In this document: positions 1-6,055 of the stretch, piece by piece
How positions within the stretch are numbered: the stretch's first letter is position 1
How the letters are laid out: each line of letters begins with the position of its first letter
From: Candidatus Pelagibacter sp. TMED239
Lineage (GTDB): Bacteria; Pseudomonadota; Alphaproteobacteria; Pelagibacterales; Pelagibacteraceae
NCBI GenBank assembly: GCA_002169475.2
Contig: NHKK02000028.1
Span: 3,958 to 13,988 of the forward strand
Reading direction: 5' to 3'
DNA: 10,031 bases
Notes under the pieces: model-generated
Told to the model about the DNA's origin: nothing
What the model saw: the letters and a program-made list of their open reading frames with translations, nothing else
Databases searched by the model: none
Translations under genes and position numbers: made by a program

Positions 1-2
1 TA

Positions 3-179
3 GGCCTTAAAATTTCAAAAGATCAAAATAAATTTATTAATAAACTATTAGAAAACAAACTTTTAGCAGTTAGGGCTGCTGAAAATGTTATAAGGTTGCT
101 TCCTCCCTTAAATGTTAAAAAGAAAAATATTGATGAGGCTGTAGCAATATTAAATAAAGTATGTAAAACTTATAAATGA
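3..179 (+). CDS. argD: Acetylornithine aminotransferase, C-terminal fragment (5' end outside window)
   Basis: This is an open frame running in from the left edge and ending at TGA (177-179), about 58 residues. It reads with the typical C-terminal small-domain signature of class III PLP-dependent acetylornithine/succinyldiaminopimelate aminotransferases: LLAVRAAENVIRLLPPLNV, followed by a short helix (KKNIDEAVAILNKVC) that ends the protein. The family converts N-acetylglutamate semialdehyde to N-acetylornithine in arginine biosynthesis. The PLP lysine and the rest of the catalytic domain lie outside the window. The stop codon overlaps the argF start as ATGA, so the two genes are probably co-transcribed and translationally coupled; this fits, because argD and argF act in the same pathway. 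The identification rests on the C-terminal motif and on the neighbour. Confidence 0.85.
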   Translation, partial: GLKISKDQNKFINKLLENKLLAVRAAENVIRLLPPLNVKKKNIDEAVAILNKVCKTYK

Positions 180-1102
180 AAAACTTTTTAGATATATCTG
201 ATTTATCCTCCCAAGAACTAAGAGGTATCATAGAAGAGGCTAAGAAAAGAAAGTCTGATAGAAAAGGTCTTAACAAATCTGAACCAGACAATGACAAGCC
301 ATTTAACGGAAAATCAATGATCATGATTTTTGAGAAACCTTCGACTAGAACAAGAATATCATTTGATATTGCTGTCAAACAGCTTGGAGGCTCGTCTATA
401 TTTTTAAGTCCAGAGGGAATACATTATGGTAAAGGAAATGAAACTTTAAAAGACACTGCGAAGGTATTATCTGAGTACGCTGATATTATTATGCTAAGAA
501 CTTCATCGCACGAGAATTTAAAAGAATTTGGAAAACATCTTACTATTCCCATAATCAATGGACTTTCAAACCAAAGTCATCCCTGTCAAGTTATGTCTGA
601 TATCTTAACTTTTGAGGAGGAAAAAGGAAATATAGAAGGCAAGAGTATTGCTTGGTTAGGAGACGGCAATAATAATATGTCAAACTCTCTTATTGAAGCT
701 GCTAGTAAATTTAACTTTATATTAAAAATTGGTTGTCCAAAACAATATCAACCTAATAAAAAGATAGTCTCATGGGCAAAAAAAAATAAAACAAAACTTA
801 CGGTAACAAACGATCCTAGAGAGGCAGCAAAGAATGTTGATTGTATAATGACAGATAAATGGATTTCTATGAACGATAAAGTAAATAAAAGTAAAAAGAA
901 AAAATCTCTAAAAAAATATCAGGTTAATAAAAAGCTAATGAGCCATGCTAAATCAGACGCTATTTTCATGCACTGTCTTCCGGTTGGAAGAGGGGAAGAG
1001 GTAACTAATGACGTTATTGACGGAGAACAATCTGTAGTTTGGACCCAAGCTCTTAATAGAGTTCATGTTCAGAAAAGTATTATAAATTGGTGTTTGAACT
1101 AA
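176..1102 (+). CDS. argF: Ornithine carbamoyltransferase
   Basis: The protein has 308 residues, the usual family length. It condenses ornithine and carbamoyl phosphate to citrulline in the cytosol (arginine biosynthesis); the family works as a trimer. Visible motifs are the carbamoyl-phosphate loop STRTR (residues 56-60, within FEKPSTRTRISFD), HPCQ (135-138), the ornithine-loop region TDKWISM (226-232) and the catalytic HCLP (266-269) followed by VGRGEEV. The N-terminal half is the carbamoyl-phosphate domain and the C-terminal half the ornithine domain. A lysine-rich stretch (about 238-247) lies in the variable surface loop before the helix leading to HCLP. The ATG overlaps the argD stop (ATGA), so initiation is probably by coupling; no separate promoter is seen. 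The 3' end overlaps the convergent cytochrome gene by four bases, with no terminator hairpin between them. Confidence 0.97.
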   Translation: MKNFLDISDLSSQELRGIIEEAKKRKSDRKGLNKSEPDNDKPFNGKSMIMIFEKPSTRTRISFDIAVKQLGGSSIFLSPEGIHYGKGNETLKDTAKVLSEYADIIMLRTSSHENLKEFGKHLTIPIINGLSNQSHPCQVMSDILTFEEEKGNIEGKSIAWLGDGNNNMSNSLIEAASKFNFILKIGCPKQYQPNKKIVSWAKKNKTKLTVTNDPREAAKNVDCIMTDKWISMNDKVNKSKKKKSLKKYQVNKKLMSHAKSDAIFMHCLPVGRGEEVTNDVIDGEQSVVWTQALNRVHVQKSIINWCLN

Positions 1103-1629
1103 GGTGTTTTAAGAGGGTTATCAGCTTTAGAGTTCATATATAAAATAACAGAAGCTCTATCTCTTTCTTTTTTTAATCCTGCAAAAGCCATCTTGGTACC
1201 TTTAACATGCACTGATGGTTTTATTAAAAAACCATTCATTTCATCAAACGTCCACTTTTTTCCATAAGCAGCTAAGGCTTTAGAGTATTTATAACCTGCA
1301 ACCGCTCCAGTTTCTCTACCTATTACACTCCAAAGATTTGGGCCGATCATATTTTTTCCACCTGCAGCTATCATATGGCAAGCGCTACACTTCTTAAAAA
1401 CTTTCTCTCCATGCTGAATGTCGCCCATTGCTAGGAGACTGCTTATATCAGTACTAGCCGCCACTGTAGAAGCATCGGTTGCTAAACTTTCAACCTTTTC
1501 AACTTTATATGCAGACTGGCTAGGCTTATCTACGCGAAATAAAATATCTGTGAATTTTGTAATACCAAATACGATTAAAACAGTAGCAAGAACTGAAGCA
1601 ATAATTTTATTTATTTCAAAACCATTCAT
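1099..1629 (-). CDS. cycM: Membrane-anchored class I cytochrome c (CycM/c552-like)
   Basis: With the chosen start the protein has 176 residues. An uncleaved hydrophobic N-terminal helix (about residues 8-24, IIASVLATVLIVFGI) anchors it in the inner membrane. A linker rich in Ala, Ser and Thr follows, then one periplasmic class I cytochrome c domain. This has heme-binding CSACH (81-85), GPNLW (96-100) and the distal methionine in KGTKMAF (Met147). Alphaproteobacterial proteins of this kind carry electrons from the bc1 complex to the aa3-type oxidase; applying that role here is by family resemblance. I chose the ATG at 1629 because MNGFEINKI matches the usual beginning of this family. An in-frame ATG at 1653 would add eight residues (MSLLVIKF), but it overlaps the likely -10 element. 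Neither start has a Shine-Dalgarno sequence. The gene ends in a 4-bp overlap with convergent argF. Confidence 0.9.
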   Translation of the reverse strand: MNGFEINKIIASVLATVLIVFGITKFTDILFRVDKPSQSAYKVEKVESLATDASTVAASTDISSLLAMGDIQHGEKVFKKCSACHMIAAGGKNMIGPNLWSVIGRETGAVAGYKYSKALAAYGKKWTFDEMNGFLIKPSVHVKGTKMAFAGLKKERDRASVILYMNSKADNPLKTP

Positions 1630-1650
1630 AAATTTGATAACTAATAATGA

Positions 1651-1680
1651 CATATAGCATGACTAAATAAAATAAAACAA
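1651..1680 (-). promoter_or_regulatory. Candidate sigma-70 promoter for the cytochrome c gene
   Basis: On the minus strand, TTGTTT (1680-1675) is followed by an 18-bp spacer and TATATG (1656-1651). The expected start of transcription is near 1644, about 15 nt before the ATG at 1629. The match to consensus is moderate and the region is very AT-rich, so chance resemblance is possible. The divergent kdsB must be transcribed from the same 90-bp gap, but I could not pick a convincing promoter for it. Confidence 0.35.
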
Positions 1681-1720
1681 AAAATAGTCGTTTTTTTTTG
1701 CGTCTATGAGCCGCACAAAT

Positions 1721-2464
1721 ATGAGCAAGATTGCATTAATTATACCAACAAGACTTGACGCCAAGAGGCTGCCAAACAAACCTTTGAAATTAATAAACAA
1801 CAAAGAGATGATTTTACACGTATATGATTTAGCTAAAAAATCTAATGTAGATGAAGTTTTGGTTGCAACACCAGATGAAGCTATAGCCCAAAAGATTAAA
1901 GATATAGGAGGCAAGGTTATTATCACAAAAACTTCTCACAAAACTGGTACTGATAGAATATATGAAGTTTTTAAAAATGAACTTAAAAGTGAGCCAGAGT
2001 TCATCATTAACCTACAAGGTGATATGCCTAATTTAGATCCTTCAGCTATAAATTATCTTGTAGATCATATTAAAAAAAAAAATTGTGAAATAGCTACACT
2101 GGCCTCAAAATTAGATAATGAAAAAGATAAGTCAGATCGAAATGTTGTTAAGGTCTCGACGAAAGAAAAAATTATAAAAAATGATAAATTTTCAGCTGCT
2201 TTAGATTTTTCAAGAGTTATAGAAAATAATATTTCAAATTTTATCTACCACCATATAGGAATTTATGCCTTTACTAACAAAGCTTTATTGAGGTATGTAA
2301 GCTTAGAAAGAACTAAACTCGAGACAGAAAGAGGATTAGAACAACTAAGAGCGCTAGAAAATAAAATGAAAATTGATGTTGGATATGTAGATCAATCTCC
2401 TTTAAGTGTAGACACTGAGAACGATCTAATAGAAATAAAGAAATTGATGGAGAGAAATGTCTAA
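1721..2464 (+). CDS. kdsB: 3-deoxy-manno-octulosonate cytidylyltransferase (CMP-Kdo synthetase)
   Basis: The protein has 247 residues, normal for KdsB. It activates Kdo with CTP to give CMP-Kdo, the donor for the inner core of lipopolysaccharide, and acts in the cytosol. Numbering from the chosen Met, the nucleotide-binding N-terminus reads IIPTRLDAKRLPNKPL (7-22), then GTDRIYEV (76-83), the metal-binding LQGDMP (98-103; many relatives have QGDEP), HHIGIYAF (177-184), LEQLRALEN (206-214) and the C-terminal DTENDL (231-236). An in-frame ATG at 1706 would add five residues (MSRTN). I prefer 1721 because family members begin only a few residues before the IIPxR motif; no ribosome binding site separates the two. 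The final codons overlap the pheA start by eight bases, so the pair is an operon. The presence of kdsB implies a Gram-negative outer membrane with Kdo-containing LPS. Confidence 0.93.
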   Translation: MSKIALIIPTRLDAKRLPNKPLKLINNKEMILHVYDLAKKSNVDEVLVATPDEAIAQKIKDIGGKVIITKTSHKTGTDRIYEVFKNELKSEPEFIINLQGDMPNLDPSAINYLVDHIKKKNCEIATLASKLDNEKDKSDRNVVKVSTKEKIIKNDKFSAALDFSRVIENNISNFIYHHIGIYAFTNKALLRYVSLERTKLETERGLEQLRALENKMKIDVGYVDQSPLSVDTENDLIEIKKLMERNV

Positions 2465-3299
2465 AATTAAAATTGCCTTTCAAGGCGAACCAGGTGCATA
2501 TTCACATATAGCTATTAACGAAGTTTTTAAAAATCCGGAGATAAAAACATGCTCTACTTTTGAAGAAACTTTTAAAACAGCATTCGAAGATGATTCCTAT
2601 AAAATTATAATTCCATTAGAAAATTCTTTAGCAGGCAGAGTAGCAGATATCCATTATCTTCTACCAAAATATAAACTTCAGATTCATGCAGAACATTTTC
2701 AAAAAGTAGAACACAACTTATTGTCAAAAAATGATGCTGAAATGAAAGATATAAAGTGTGTTAGAAGTCACGCTCAAGCTTTAGGTCAGTGTCAAAAAAT
2801 TATAATGAATAATAAATTTAAAACTATAATTTCCGCAGATACTGCGGGATCAGCAAAAGAACTCGCAGAAGGAAAAGATAAATCTATTGCAGCTATAGCC
2901 TCAAAACTATCAGCTAAAATTTATAATTTAAAAATTTTAAAAGAAAATATAGAGGATGAAAAAGGAAATGTTACAAGATTTCTTGTAATGGGAAAAAATG
3001 TTCATCAGCCAGAGTTTGAAAAAGGAAAAAAATATATTACAACTTGTATTTTTAGATTGAAGAGTGAACCTGCCGCTTTATATAAGTCTTTAGGAGGATT
3101 TGCTACTAACCAAGTTAATATGACAAAACTTGAGAGTTTTTCCGTTAAAAACACATTTGCCCAAACTAACTTTTATTTGGACTTTGAAGGACATTTAGAC
3201 GAGAAACCTGTACAAAATGCAATGGAGGAACTCGGGTTTCATACGGAAAGTCTTGATATATTAGGCGTGTATCAAGCCTCAAATTTTAGGAAAAAATAG
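2457..3299 (+). CDS. pheA: Prephenate dehydratase (monofunctional, PDT + ACT domains)
   Basis: The protein has 280 residues and converts prephenate to phenylpyruvate in phenylalanine biosynthesis. The catalytic PDT domain covers about residues 3-180, with FQGEPGAYSH (8-17), the PLENS motif (53-57), SHAQALGQC (104-112), and the catalytic/regulatory TRF (173-175). An ACT domain follows (about 193-275) with TKLESFS (223-229), equivalent to the ESRP phenylalanine-binding motif, and EPAALYKSL (204-212), where many relatives have GAL. This suggests feedback control by phenylalanine, although both ACT motifs deviate from the enterobacterial form. There is no chorismate mutase domain, unlike the fused E. 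coli PheA; this separate form is usual in alphaproteobacteria. The start overlaps the kdsB stop by eight bases (ATGTCTAA), and the gene ends just before the SRP RNA promoter. Confidence 0.95.
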   Translation: MSKIKIAFQGEPGAYSHIAINEVFKNPEIKTCSTFEETFKTAFEDDSYKIIIPLENSLAGRVADIHYLLPKYKLQIHAEHFQKVEHNLLSKNDAEMKDIKCVRSHAQALGQCQKIIMNNKFKTIISADTAGSAKELAEGKDKSIAAIASKLSAKIYNLKILKENIEDEKGNVTRFLVMGKNVHQPEFEKGKKYITTCIFRLKSEPAALYKSLGGFATNQVNMTKLESFSVKNTFAQTNFYLDFEGHLDEKPVQNAMEELGFHTESLDILGVYQASNFRKK

Positions 3300-3320
3300 T
3301 CCACAAATTTAAATTCTAGC

Positions 3321-3350
3321 TTGTAGTAATCAAATCTATCTTGATATAAT
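3321..3350 (+). promoter_or_regulatory. Sigma-70 type promoter of the SRP RNA gene
   Basis: TTGTAG (3321-3326), an 18-bp spacer and a perfect TATAAT (3345-3350) lie directly upstream of the SRP RNA. The G at 3357, seven bases after the -10 box, is the expected first nucleotide and also begins the terminal stem of the RNA. This is the clearest promoter in the window and it sits in the 57-bp gap after pheA. Confidence 0.75.
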
Positions 3351-3356
3351 CATGTT

Positions 3357-3446
3357 GAGGTTGGCATCAGGTGGATGTTTCATAAACCCGGTCAGGTCTG
3401 AAAAGAAGCAGCCGTAGTGAAAATTTTTCAGGTTGTTGCCTGCCTC
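3357..3446 (+). ncRNA. ffs: Signal recognition particle RNA, small bacterial (4.5S) type
   Basis: This is a structural RNA of about 90 nt that binds Ffh to form the SRP, which targets membrane proteins co-translationally. The diagnostic apical core is present: GGTCAGG (3390-3396), a loop, and AGCAGCC (3407-3413). Compared with E. coli 4.5S RNA, the tetraloop is GAAA instead of GGAA (still GNRA), and its closing pair is U-A instead of C-G, a compensated change. The ends pair: GAGGTTGGCA (3357-3366) faces TGCCTGCCTC-type sequence (about 3437-3446) with a G-U pair and one mismatch. Four T's follow (3447-3450), giving only a weak intrinsic terminator. The dnaX ATG is just 11 nt further on, so read-through into dnaX is plausible. 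Confidence 0.95.
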
Positions 3447-3456
3447 TTTTAATAAA

Positions 3457-5136
3457 ATGAATAATAGTAAAATTTTAGCTTTAAAATACAGACCTCAAGA
3501 ATTTAAAGATTTAATAGGCCAAGAAGTTATCGCACAAACTATTGTTAATGCCATTAAGCTGGGCAAGACCCCTAATGCATATCTTTTGACAGGTATCAGA
3601 GGAATTGGAAAAACTACTACAGCCAGGTTAATAGCAAAAGCTTTAAATTGTATTAAAAATTCTGATAGTTCTAAAAAATGTTCCCCAGAGTCTTTTTGCG
3701 ATACTTGTAAAGAAATAGTTAGTTCTAATCACATTGATGTTCTTGAAATGGATGCTGCCTCAAAAACTGGTATTGACGACGTAAGAGAGCTTATTGAAAA
3801 TTCTAAGTATAGTCCGACTAGCGCTAGTTATAAAATTTTTATAATTGATGAAGTTCACATGCTTTCAAAGCAAGCATTTAATGGACTACTTAAGACTTTA
3901 GAGGAACCACCTGAAAGATTAAAATTTATTCTTGCAACCACTGAGGTAAGAAAGATACCAGTAACAATTTTATCAAGATGTCAAAGATTTGATTTGAAAA
4001 GAGTAAATTTGCAAAAGCTTTTTTTGCACATAAAAGATATTTCAAAAAAAGAGGTTGGAAAGATTTCTGATGAAGCACTTAAAATTATCGCTAGAGCATC
4101 TGAAGGTTCCGTCAGAGACGCATTATCATTGTTAGATAGAGCATTAATTACTGAAGGTTCCGGTAAAGATAAAGAAATTAACGATCAAGACGTAAGAAAA
4201 ATGCTTGGCTTAGCTGACAGAAGTAAAATTATTCATCTATTTAAAGAGATTCTTAGTGGTGAGCAAAAAAAAGCTGTAGATTTTTTGAAAGAAATGATCG
4301 AGGAAGGTTTAGATGCGAGATATTTTCTGAACGATATATTAGAAATACTTCATTTGTTTAGTAGAAGGGTAAATCTAGGCCCTATTGAAAAAGATAACTT
4401 AATTTCAGAGTCTGAAATTAAAATGATTGATGATTATTCCAAAAATTTAAATATGCAAGATTTAGGATTATTTTGGCAGCTAACCATCAAAACTATAGAT
4501 GATCTTAAACTAGTATCTAATGAAAATTTATCTTTGGAAATGTACATTTTACAATTAATTCATTTAAAAGATATTGAAAGCACTAAAGATATTAAGATAA
4601 ATGATCAAGAGATTAAAGATAATGGAAATTTTAAAAAAATTGACAATCAAATTGAATCTGATGAGCCAAAAGACAAAAAAAAAATAAAAAACATAACTAC
4701 GAGTCAACTTAAAAACACTGAGCAAATTCAAATCAGTCAATCAAAAAAAATTGAAGTTCAAAAAAATATTCAAATTGAAAAATTTGAAGATTTAATAAAA
4801 CTTGCCGAGAAAGAAAAAGAAATAGAACTTAAATACGACCTAGAGCGAAACGTAAGACTGGTTAACTTTCAGAAAGGAAAAATAGATATAGGATTCAATG
4901 AGAAGTTAAACAAAGATTTTATTAAATTGCTTACAGAAAAATTACTTGTCTGGACCGGAGAAAGATGGATAATTTCCTTAAGCAAAACTTCTGGTGCGAA
5001 AACTTTCTACGAAAAAAATTTAGAAAATAAGTCTGCAAACGTATCAAAAGAAAAAAATAGTAAATTAGCAAAAGAAATATTTTCAACTTTTTCAGATGCT
5101 AAACTAGTTGATGTTAAAGAGGAAAAAGATGAATGA
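3457..5136 (+). CDS. dnaX: DNA polymerase III subunits gamma/tau (clamp loader ATPase)
   Basis: The protein has 559 residues; E. coli tau has 643. It is the ATPase of the clamp-loader complex, and in the tau form it tethers polymerase to helicase. AAA+ motifs, numbered from the chosen Met: Walker A GIRGIGKT (46-53), four zinc-binding cysteines (65, 75, 81, 84), Walker B FIIDEVH (128-134), sensor 1 ATTEVRK (160-166), the SRC arginine finger (173-175) and sensor 2 GSVRDA (217-222). The collar domain runs to about residue 375. A charged Lys/Asn/Gln-rich linker (about 376-440) and a diverged tau-type tail follow. I chose the ATG at 3457 because the KYRPQ-x-F N-terminus matches the family. An upstream in-frame TTG at 3433 lies inside the SRP RNA and is not credible. 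A run of ten A's (4675-4684) in the linker may permit slippage to a gamma-length product. The gene overlaps ybaB by eight bases. Confidence 0.96.
   Translation: MNNSKILALKYRPQEFKDLIGQEVIAQTIVNAIKLGKTPNAYLLTGIRGIGKTTTARLIAKALNCIKNSDSSKKCSPESFCDTCKEIVSSNHIDVLEMDAASKTGIDDVRELIENSKYSPTSASYKIFIIDEVHMLSKQAFNGLLKTLEEPPERLKFILATTEVRKIPVTILSRCQRFDLKRVNLQKLFLHIKDISKKEVGKISDEALKIIARASEGSVRDALSLLDRALITEGSGKDKEINDQDVRKMLGLADRSKIIHLFKEILSGEQKKAVDFLKEMIEEGLDARYFLNDILEILHLFSRRVNLGPIEKDNLISESEIKMIDDYSKNLNMQDLGLFWQLTIKTIDDLKLVSNENLSLEMYILQLIHLKDIESTKDIKINDQEIKDNGNFKKIDNQIESDEPKDKKKIKNITTSQLKNTEQIQISQSKKIEVQKNIQIEKFEDLIKLAEKEKEIELKYDLERNVRLVNFQKGKIDIGFNEKLNKDFIKLLTEKLLVWTGERWIISLSKTSGAKTFYEKNLENKSANVSKEKNSKLAKEIFSTFSDAKLVDVKEEKDE
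5117..5122 (+). promoter_or_regulatory. Ribosome binding site fixing the ybaB start
   Basis: AAGAGG lies six bases before the ATG at 5129, inside the 3' end of dnaX. It is one of the few clear Shine-Dalgarno sequences in the window. It supports the start at 5129 over the in-frame ATG at 5108, which has no such site and would add seven residues (MMLKRKK). Confidence 0.7.
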
Positions 5137-5449
5137 TTTTACAGACATGCTTTCAAAAGCAAAAGTAATGCAGGAAAAAATGAAAGAACTCCAAGACAAA
5201 ATTAAAAAAATTGAAGTAGAGGGAGAAGCAGGAGGAAATTTGGTTAAAGTAATTCTAACCGGCGATTATGAGATGAAATCAATTATAATAAGTGAAGATG
5301 CAAAAAAAGAGAGCAGAGAAGTAATTAATGATTTGATAAAAGCAGCTTACAATAATGCTAAAGAGAATCTTAAGAAGAAGTCTTCTGAGGAGTTATCAAA
5401 TCTTACTGGAGGTATTCAACTTCCATTTGATATTAAACCACCTTTTTAA
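5129..5449 (+). CDS. ybaB: YbaB/EbfC family nucleoid-associated protein
   Basis: The protein has 106 residues, the typical length. The family forms small dimers that bind DNA and are widely encoded between dnaX and recR, exactly as here; the precise cellular role is not settled. The sequence shows a Met/Lys-rich amphipathic N-terminal helix (about 1-30, with KAKVMQEKMKELQDKI), the conserved strand region GEAGGNLVKVILTGDYE (32-48), and a C-terminal helix (64-86, VINDLIKAAYNNAKENLKKK) ending in the family's NLTGGIQLPF. The start codon overlaps the dnaX stop in ATGAATGA, and the recR ATG follows the stop without any gap. All three genes are therefore probably one transcriptional and translational unit. 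Confidence 0.93.
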   Translation: MNDFTDMLSKAKVMQEKMKELQDKIKKIEVEGEAGGNLVKVILTGDYEMKSIIISEDAKKESREVINDLIKAAYNNAKENLKKKSSEELSNLTGGIQLPFDIKPPF

Positions 5450-6055
5450 ATGAGCAACAACATTCCAGAGATAGAAGAGCTTATAAAACAATTTTCAAGA
5501 CTACCGGGTTTAGGACCTAAGTCAGCTAAAAGGATTATACTTAAACTTATTAATAATAAAGATAGCATGGTTAAACCATTAGCTCAGTCATTATCAAAAA
5601 TTTATAAAAATGTAGTGAGGTGTATAAATTGTGGTAATTTAAAAATTATAGATAGAGTTTGTATTTGTGAGGAAGTAAGCAAATTTGATAAAATTTGCGT
5701 TGTTGAAAATCTTGCTGATATGTGGGTAATTGAGTCTGCAAATATATACAAAGGTTATTTCCATATTCTGGGAGGCACACTTAACTCTAATGAAAATTAT
5801 GAAAAAAAAAATTTATTAATAGATTCTCTTGTTAAAAGAATAAAAAAAAATAGTTTAAAGGAAGTGATTATCGCAACAAGTGCTACTGTTGAAGGTCAAA
5901 CCACAGCTCATTATATAGAGGATTCGATTAAAAATGATAAAATAAAAATTACAAAATTAGCTCAAGGTCTACCAGTTGGAGGAGAAATTGAGCAACTGGA
6001 TGATGGAACGCTTTTTTCTGCCTTTAAAAATAGAGTTCCAGTTACAAACGATTAA
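5450..6055 (+). CDS. recR: Recombination mediator protein RecR
   Basis: The protein has 201 residues, the usual size. RecR works with RecO (and RecF) to load RecA onto SSB-coated single-stranded DNA at gaps. In order there are a helix-hairpin-helix region (about 10-32, [15 protein letters not shown]), a zinc motif (Cys58, Cys61, Cys71, Cys73), a Toprim domain (about 82-170, starting CVVEN and including [14 protein letters not shown]) and the C-terminal GLPVGGE (173-179) with its Walker-B-like segment. The second half of the zinc motif reads CIC, whereas relatives usually have CxxC, so one residue appears to be missing. The ATG directly abuts the ybaB stop (TAAATG) with no ribosome binding site of its own, which suggests translational coupling. 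The 3' end overlaps convergent glcB by four bases. Confidence 0.96.
   Translation: MSNNIPEIEELIKQFSRLPGLGPKSAKRIILKLINNKDSMVKPLAQSLSKIYKNVVRCINCGNLKIIDRVCICEEVSKFDKICVVENLADMWVIESANIYKGYFHILGGTLNSNENYEKKNLLIDSLVKRIKKNSLKEVIIATSATVEGQTTAHYIEDSIKNDKIKITKLAQGLPVGGEIEQLDDGTLFSAFKNRVPVTND

Noticed and set aside
890..916. Lysine cluster in ArgF, considered as an insertion or frameshift scar
   Set aside because: The frame and flanking family motifs continue normally. The position is the variable surface loop before the HCLP region, and the total length of 308 is standard.
1630..1653. Longer cytochrome c start at 1653 (MSLLVIKF)
   Set aside because: It overlaps the likely -10 element and lies outside the family N-terminus (MNxFEINK). 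It cannot be excluded completely, since neither start has a ribosome binding site.
1418..1657. 79-residue plus-strand reading frame across the cytochrome c gene
   Set aside because: It is antisense to a clearly coding gene with a heme motif, has no recognisable domain and has low-complexity content. It is a shadow frame.
1691..1699. Run of nine T's before kdsB, as a possible terminator
   Set aside because: No GC stem precedes it and there is no plus-strand gene directly upstream to terminate. Homopolymer runs are common in this base composition.
3433..3456. Upstream TTG start that would add eight residues (MLPASFNK) to DnaX
   Set aside because: These codons lie in the 3' strand of the SRP RNA, and the extra residues do not match the family N-terminus. 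The ATG at 3457 gives the expected KYRPQ beginning.
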